A DNA stretch of 64,000 nt, taken from the NCBI RefSeq assembly GCF_001411555.2, contig NC_049909.1, positions 19,020,623-19,084,622 on the forward strand, written 5' to 3'. Below the pieces are notes generated by a model. The model made no database searches, was not told where the DNA came from, and was given only the letters and a program-made list of their open reading frames with translations. The DNA is from Juglans regia. Lineage: Eukaryota; Streptophyta; Magnoliopsida; Fagales; Juglandaceae. Positions 57,214 through 64,000 of the stretch are shown here, piece by piece. The translations under genes were made by a program, and so were the position numbers. Position 1 is the first letter of the stretch. The number at the start of each line of letters is the position of its first letter.

Positions 57214-60200
57214 TGAGGAGGAAAGGAAATGAAAGAGAAAGGAATCGTTGGGCTGGAAATTAACTTATTAACTTATTTGTTCACTTCCATAATATTGCTC
57301 TTTTGGAGGGCTGGAAACGGTTGAGAAAAGAACAGGGACATGTGGGTGTCTCTGGCTCTAACCTGGAAGGGTCGGTGCGGATTTAATTGTATTTATGGAA
57401 CAGAAATTAAAGAAGAATTACTACTGCCCATAAAGCAAAAGAAGTTACGGAACTGTGAAATAGTAAAGAAATAACTTTCAATATTAAAATAGATGGAGAC
57501 GTGAGAGACTGCCTTTTGGGCTTTGGGGGAATTCCCACTCTGAATTATCGATTCTACGGGGACCCTGTTCTTTTGGGTCATTGATCATCAACGTTGTTGC
57601 CCTTATGAGTCTCTGTGAACAAGGGACACATTGAAAGTTAAAAAGTGAACAATGTCTCCGTGGCAATCATTAAAAAATTACCATATGTAAACTCGATTGT
57701 CTTGCAAGCAGCTACTTCATACAAAAAATTGTTGGACCACTAAATAGTAATTGGATGATTCTCTTATGACTCCCATGATAATGATTCAATTAAACAAGTG
57801 TTTAGGAAACACTCTCGGCCAAGTTTTTACGATGTCTATTATATGGAAAACTTTTTTTTTTTTTTTGTTTTTTTTCGCATGCACAAGAGATACATGATAA
57901 TATAATAAAGAACTGAGTAATACTAAAAACAGTCTTAGAATGTATAAATTATACGCATATATATATACACACAGAGAAACAATTGGTATACACAAAATTC
58001 CAATCCTACAAATGTTGGGAACTTTCCTTCAGAAATTTCGCTTCCCATGCATCACATATGACTATATTGGACCACCTTTGAATGTGAAAGGGAATTCAAA
58101 CCAAGCTCGTTAAAGTTCCATGCTACAGATATTTTGGGTGTGCACATCTTTTTCGCTTTTGCCCTTTTTCTCTGTTGTTGTTTTCTTTTCTTTTCATTAT
58201 TATTATTACTATTTCAATTTACATGGTTGATGCGTTTTGCATCTTTCTTGGCGTATTTTTGCTCTAGTTCAGACTGCTCCACTCACTTGTATATATACAG
58301 ATTCGTTTATTTTCACACTCTCTTTTTTTAAAGCAACTATTGGCTTTTAGTAATGCAAATGGTAGATATATCGTGAGCTTATTGCAAAAGTTTAAATTGA
58401 CATGAAGATGTAGATTTAATTTTTTATATTTTTTTCACATGTGAGCCAAATTTTTATTTAATAATTAGATTAATTAGATTAAATATTTAATTAATTGAAT
58501 AAAGTGTTGAGTAAAATTTTTAAAACTAAGGTCCAGTTTAGATAATGAAATGAGTTGAAATGGTTTTAAATAAAAGTTAAAAATTGAATAAAATATTATT
58601 ATAGTATTATTTTTTTAATAATATTATTATTTTTAGATTCGAAAAAATTGATTTCTTTATTATATTTTGTATAAAAATTTTAAAAAATTATAATTATGAG
58701 ATAAAATAAAATATTTTTATTATCCAAATTTAAAAGAAGTAGTAAATGTAATTATTTATATAATTTTACAGCACATGCCAAGATAAATTTCTAATATTTT
58801 GCGTTTGCAGCCCCTAAAATGCTGTCAATGACTGTAGTATCACCCTTACTGATTAATTTCACAATAAAAACTAAAGAGTCCCAAGTCTACAGGGTACTGA
58901 TAATCCTACCCAGAAGTCCGGCATGCATTTACACATTATTGTTATTCCATGCTCATAATCATGACACGTAATTAATTAGGTGTACCGAGGAAACATGATG
59001 CTTTTAATTCCCGTACTAGTCTCCATTAATTGTGTTGTGTACACACAGCAGCACAGCTGCACAGCTTACTTGTGTTCGTTTCTCGAAACATTAACTTTGT
59101 GTAAGTAGAAATAACAAAAGGCTACCATGCCGCCCCAAACTAACTGCTCTAATATATAATTTGGTGAATTTTTATTTTATTTTATTTAATAATTAAAGAA
59201 GTAATTTTAAGGGTATTAATATTTTTTTATTTTTTAAAAATATTTAAATCTATTAAAAAATGTGAATAGAAAAAAAAAATTAAAATACAACTAGTAATAA
59301 AATTGAACGGACTAATCTAGAGAGTAGAGTAACTCGATTCGTAAAAATAAACACCTGTCCATTTTTTTTTTATATGAGAGGAGATACCATGCCGCCCATA
59401 TTTGACTGTTACAGAATATCGCTGGGTAAATTTTTTATTTTATTTAATAATTAAAAAAATGATTTTAAATGTATTAATAATTTTTTTTATTTTTAAAAAT
59501 ATTAAAAAAATATATAAAAAAAAGTAACTACAAGTACGAAAAGCAGTGTTGCGCCTAGTAGGTCCGCTATTTTTTATTAGATAAAATGATGGATACAGTA
59601 GATATAATATATTATATTAAATTATGTTAATTTATAAATTTATTTTTTATAAAGTTATTATTTATATATATATTTAATAATAAATCAAGATGAGTGAGAC
59701 GGTGAGGGTACGGTGGGCATGTGGCAGGTAACATACCATAGCATCAACACGTGAAGAAGGTGGATCGTTATCAGTCGGCCAGAACCCATCGTTGTTGCTG
59801 AAGCTCTCTTTAATTATTTATGGAATAGTAATTAATGTTTATTTTGTTCAGGCATGCTAGCAGAGAAGCTTTATTACGATGAAAAATTGATAAATATACG
59901 TCATTTTTTATAATATTTTATATAATAATATTTTAAAATAAAAATTATTTTTATAAATTAATTTGTAAAAATAATATTATTTTATCAAAATATTTTTATT
60001 TTACAATATATATTATATATCCGTGCCTGCACCCTTCTCCAAATAATTAATTAATATTACCCTTCTTTATTTTTTGTTAGCCCCATCCAACAATCATGGG
60101 TATTAATTATGGCTCGTGCTGGCAAAAACACATGTTAGCCTGCGTTGTTTTTGAATATTTTATGAATTCTATTAAAGATTTATTAGATGTCTTTGAATAA

Positions 60201-61569
60201 TGAAATAAGTTTAAATGAATTTAAAAAAATAATAAATTTTATTAATAAATTAAGACGAGGTTCACATCTAAACATAGACTTATTTGTTTATATGCTCAAT
60301 GTATATATTTTATATAGAGATTGATTTAAATTAATAAAAATAGGAAAAAATTTTCATTTTGTATCGAATAAAATGCATGTTAATGTGAAAGTTTAGGAAG
60401 ATGTTGAGGACATGAAAAAGGTGGCGGTGTTGTTACCTTAATTAATCGTATACGTTTCCCGGAACTGGAAGATGATAGCTGCACGTCACGTTAGATACAA
60501 CCTGTAGCAAGGGATTCGAAAACCCGACAATCCGACCAATTTACCACGTGTAAACTCCATCAAAATTGAGTTTTCGGAATTGATAGTCTAGATCCACCGA
60601 CAGTACTTTCATATATTAAAATTAAATTTTTAATAATAAATTTTATTATTTTATAAAAAAAAATGGACGAGACGTACATATTTTTAAGTTATGTTTAATA
60701 TTATTCTATTTGTATATTATAAATTTAGATTTAGATATAAAAATTGTTTAATTTCATCTTATTATTATAAATTTTAAAAAATTTTAAATAAAATATTATA
60801 AATAATTCAATTTTTTTAAATATTAAAATAATAATAATATTAAAAAATAATATTTTAATAATATTTTATTTAATTTTCATCAAAATTTATCTAATTATCA
60901 AAATAATAAATTAAAAAGTAATTTAATATACAATCGTGTATAAACGTTACGTAATTATTTAAAAAAAATTATTATTAAAAAATTAATTTTTTTTACATAA
61001 ATAATATATTTTTTTTTTAAATATCTTTTTTTATAGATAAAATTAAATAAAAAAATAAAAAAATGAAAAGAGAATAAGAAGAAGAGTGAGAGAAAAGAGG
61101 AAAATGCTAAAAGAAGATATGGTCAAAAAGATAGGTTCCCGCGTCAGAACGCTTATTCACAACCGGAATCAACGGTCTCCGCCGAAAAACGATAAAATTT
61201 TTATTTTAGTTTGTTCAAACTTACTTTTTTAAAAGTAAAATTTAAAACTTAAAAAAATAAATACATAAAAAAAATAACAGTACGACGCGACACGTACGTC
61301 AAAGAGGATACTTTCCGGAAGAACTGGCTGGTGCCGGGTTTTTTCGGCAAGGTTCGCCGGAAATACTTGCCAGTGGCTGTCGGCGGAGATTATTTTAAGA
61401 GCTTCCCATAATACCTTCACCAGGCAAATTTGGAATTAAGGTCTTTGACAATTTTAGTGACCCCAAAGTGTTGTGTATCATTTAAACAGAGAAACGTACG
61501 TTTAGTATATCATATATTATTAAAAGATACTTGTAAAGGGTACAAATTTTAAAAACATTAAAAATAGAT
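57214..61569. other. Gene-free repeat-rich region upstream of GH9
   Basis: Low-complexity AT with MITE debris. M1-like elements are at about 58530-58729 and 60690-60905. Two tandem M4-type copies each begin 'accatgccgccc' (59124 and 59389). No coding sequence is supported; 61229-61420 (minus) is a short unassigned ORF. Confidence 0.45.
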
Positions 61570-61738
61570 TAGAATAATACTAGATACAATTTTAATATGT
61601 CCAAGATCCACGCACTCTATTTTAAAAAAAATAGAATCCATCGTTAAAAAAAAAATTATATAGATCATATATTAATTCAATTTTATTAAAAAATACGCGA
61701 GACTTACACATACTAAAAATGCCAATATAATTTCTCTA
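61570..61738. mobile_element. MITE (family M2), diverged
   Basis: Starts 'ataatactagatacaatttt', has the central 'aatccatcgttaaaaaa' block and ends 'gccaatataatttctct', matching the M2 pattern in inverted orientation. Confidence 0.5.
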
Positions 61739-62023
61739 AAAATTATATGATTATATGTCTGCATTTATAAATAAAGTCTTGATCCGAAAACCTGACCAAA
61801 TGAGTAACAAGCTCACAAAATCCTTTAAGAAAGCAAAGGTCAATAACTTCACATACATTTTTCAAAATGGTGCATTGGTCCTATTTGGGAAGGCCTACAT
61901 GGCTAAAATGAGGAAGGAAAAAGTCTTCCTTCTTAGTGGAGGTCTTGTTGGTCGATACCCCAACAGTGTCCCCTAAAATAAGAGTTACATATATAAATAT
62001 ATATATATATATATATACATATA

Positions 62024-62184
62024 TATGATGTTTGCAGTTATAGAATGTGTTTGTGCATTCTTTTTTTAAAAAGTAAGTAAATATGAGATTCACGTGAAAA
62101 AATTAATTTTTTAATAGTAAACCTCACTCTTTTTTAAAAAGAGTACTCGATGCTTGCACAACTCATAACTGTATATAGCATATG
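62024..62184. mobile_element. MITE (family M2)
   Basis: Contains tgtttgcagttatagaatgt at the left, central 'ttaattttttaatagtaaac' and 'ctcataactgtatatagcat' at the right. It is preceded by a (TA)n tract (about 61998-62026). Confidence 0.55.
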
Positions 62185-63136
62185 TATATCTCACTTTTCT
62201 ATATTTTCTATGAGTTAGATATTCTTTTTCTTTTTTTTTTTTTAGAAATGTTGGAGCATTCACATTAGCAAGGGATGATTCAAACTAATTTGACATTGAA
62301 ATGTATGCTGCATCTTAATTGGTGGACAAAAAGCCCAAAGAATTCCAAATTTCAAAGGTACATATTGCTTCCTACATTTGGGGGACAGTTGCCACTTGAT
62401 TAACTCAATTGAAATAAAAGAATTTAGTGGTTGCTCCACTACTGAGTACTGGCATGTGTTCTAGATGACCTTGCACGCCAAGAGTTTCTAGTTTAACAGG
62501 GTAGGTGTTAAACCTACTCTTGCACCCCAAGACATTGATCAGCATGAGTTGGACTTGTCCACTTTGGTTATTGAGTCTAAACCTACTCTCAAAGCACTCT
62601 TATATGTTACAGACTTATATTTACAAGTCGATGTGGAATTTATTAAAGTAGTTACTTACATAGTTTTATTGAGTCTAAAAATCTTTAAAAATATCCAAAA
62701 ACAATATTCTAAACATCAAAATGGAAGAAATAACCCGAATGTTCTTAAAAAGAACAAATATGACATGAAAAAGTGGGATATTTTTGGTTGATGGAGGTGA
62801 TTGGGCACTTTGAAATGCTCAGTTTTAAGGTCGGTAACTCATTCACCGTCGTTGGCTAGATTACTGTGGGTTGAGATTAGCCGGTGACCCTCTTTATTTT
62901 TTGGAGGCCAGCCGCAGGGCACCATTTTCAGAGTGCTTTTAGAATAGCTACTTTCACAAGTGGTGTGGTAGTTGGTAATGATATAGCCCTCTTTATATGT
63001 CTAGGTAATTAAGAATCATAGCTACTACCCATGTCATGGATTTCAGAAGGGCCTTCCACTCATTATATCGAAAGGTAGCATGTAATTTAGATTGGGATTA
63101 TATCTTTTTTTCAATTGTAACGATTAAGCCAAGAAA
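62185..63136. other. Unassigned intergenic sequence
   Basis: Moderately AT-rich, with no ORF of note beyond short ones and no element ends found. Confidence 0.35.
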
Positions 63137-63308
63137 AATGATATTTACAGTTTTAAGATGTACAAGTCTCGCGCACTCTCTTTAAAAAAAGTGGATAAAA
63201 TTAGAATCTACATGAAAAAATTATTTTTTTTTAATGGTGGATCCCATTTTTTTTTCAAAATGAGTGCGCAAGACTTGCACACACTAAAATTGTATCTAGT
63301 ATTATTCT
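63137..63308. mobile_element. MITE (family M2)
   Basis: gaaaaatgatatttacagtt at the left, 'aatggtggatcccat' in the centre and 'aaattgtatctagtattattctt' at the right. The arms 'acaagtctcgcgcactct' and 'gagtgcgcaagacttgca' form an inverted repeat. Confidence 0.6.
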
Positions 63309-64000
63309 TAAGCCAAACTATATATAGCGGGCTTTTTGTACTTTAAAATGAATGGAGGATTTGAAATCTCCATAAAATCACTTATAAAATCCAACTTTAC
63401 TTATTAAGTAACTAATGTGAGGCTTCGCACTTATGACTATCTTTATAATCTACCTATTTTATGTGGATTATTCATATTTTTAATGTGGGACTGTAGTATT
63501 GATATTCTAAGAAGGATTTGCCATAAAACATATTCCATGACATGGTGTAGATGATGCAAGTAGGTGGTAATTAATAATGAGAAATTATACTCTTAGGCCG
63601 GTTCCCTTTACCAACACCACACACCGTGGCGTGGTGAACTCGATCTAGTCGCCACATCATGGTTTTACACTCCTCAAAGGAGGGGATTCGCACGCAGTCT
63701 TGTAGATGATAAATTTTCTCCCTCATATCCCTTCCTCCCCATTCTCTTCTCATGCAAACTCTAAACTTCTCCCTCAAATCCCTTTCTTCGCCCTCTGTTT
63801 GTCGCCCTCACTCCCATCTCTCACACTCGAGGCCGCAGTTCCTCTCCTCCCTCTCCTAACTTTTGTAGCCCTCTTACCTACACTTCTCTCTCACTTCCCA
63901 CCCGTAGCCCTTTCTCTCTAAACCCAATCTATGACCCGAAGACATATACAACGAGTAATGCATCCAGATTTTGCTCAACCATGAATCTATGCCTGCGTTT
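63309..64000. other. Right edge, pyrimidine-rich stretch
   Basis: 63715-63925 is strongly CT-rich on the plus strand and gives ORFs on both strands that match nothing. It could be the 5' region of a gene beyond the window or a degenerate repeat ('ctccctcatatcccttc' and 'ctccctcaaatcccttt' recur 53 bp apart). Confidence 0.4.

Noticed and set aside
63571..63921. ORFs at the right edge
   Set aside because: Derived from a CT-rich tract; they read open on both strands without motif.
1..64000. CRISPR arrays, operons, ribosome-binding sites, origins, prophage
   Set aside because: Not expected in plant nuclear DNA and none seen; the repeat arrays present are minisatellites and microsatellites.

Overview
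The window is plant nuclear DNA. It is AT-rich and has multi-exon genes with GT-AG introns, plant-only gene families, and many MITEs, LINE fragments, a solo LTR and simple repeats. The gene repertoire and the recurrent 'gatgagatgagat' Tourist-like MITEs suggest a woody eudicot, possibly Fagales (walnut/pecan-like). That placement is an inference from memory and was not tested.

Layout, left to right. 1-8580 is an ATL20/21/22-type receptor-like RING-H2 ubiquitin ligase locus. It has one intact two-exon gene (4087-7773), the tail of a duplicated ectodomain exon at the window edge (1-26) with its duplicated intron, a 5'-truncated LINE in that intron, and a decayed RING exon downstream (about 8398-8579). 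9295-10020 is a type 1 non-specific lipid-transfer protein. 10270-11235 is a nest of small repeats. 12109-17359 is the mitochondrial inner-membrane insertase OXA1 (9 coding exons, 434 aa), with a Copia-type solo LTR in intron 6 and a long hairpin in intron 7. 20625-27635 is a long-chain acyl-CoA synthetase of the LACS4 type (19 exons, 662 aa). 27636-32419 is gene-free. 32420-37816 (minus) is a 591-aa leucine-rich-repeat protein with an 861-bp hAT element in intron 3. 38720-45057 is transposon-derived: a MITE, a LINE remnant, and a 4.8-kb PIF/Harbinger-like element that carries only the Myb/NAM-C accessory ORF. 45058-47600 is intergenic, with a diverged duplication and RY motifs. 47823-49931 is a clade A protein phosphatase 2C (325 aa) with a GC-AG intron. 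51239-56917 (minus) is a GH9 endoglucanase with a C-terminal CBM49 (9 exons, 626 aa). 56918-64000 is repeat-rich and gene-free.

The genes do not form a pathway. They are independent loci covering ubiquitin signalling, lipid transfer and activation, mitochondrial biogenesis, ABA signalling and cell-wall remodelling. The most unusual structures are: a duplicated ATL ectodomain exon that appears to share a single RING exon; four tiny retroposon insertions of 16-30 bp, three of them with clean target duplications; the Harbinger element with ORF1 only; and the PP2C 5' region, where a basic N-terminal extension is open but has no in-frame ATG.

Spliced genes were joined by hand from translation continuity and splice consensus. 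Total coding lengths are in frame for every model given. Repeat boundaries marked 'about' are by eye.
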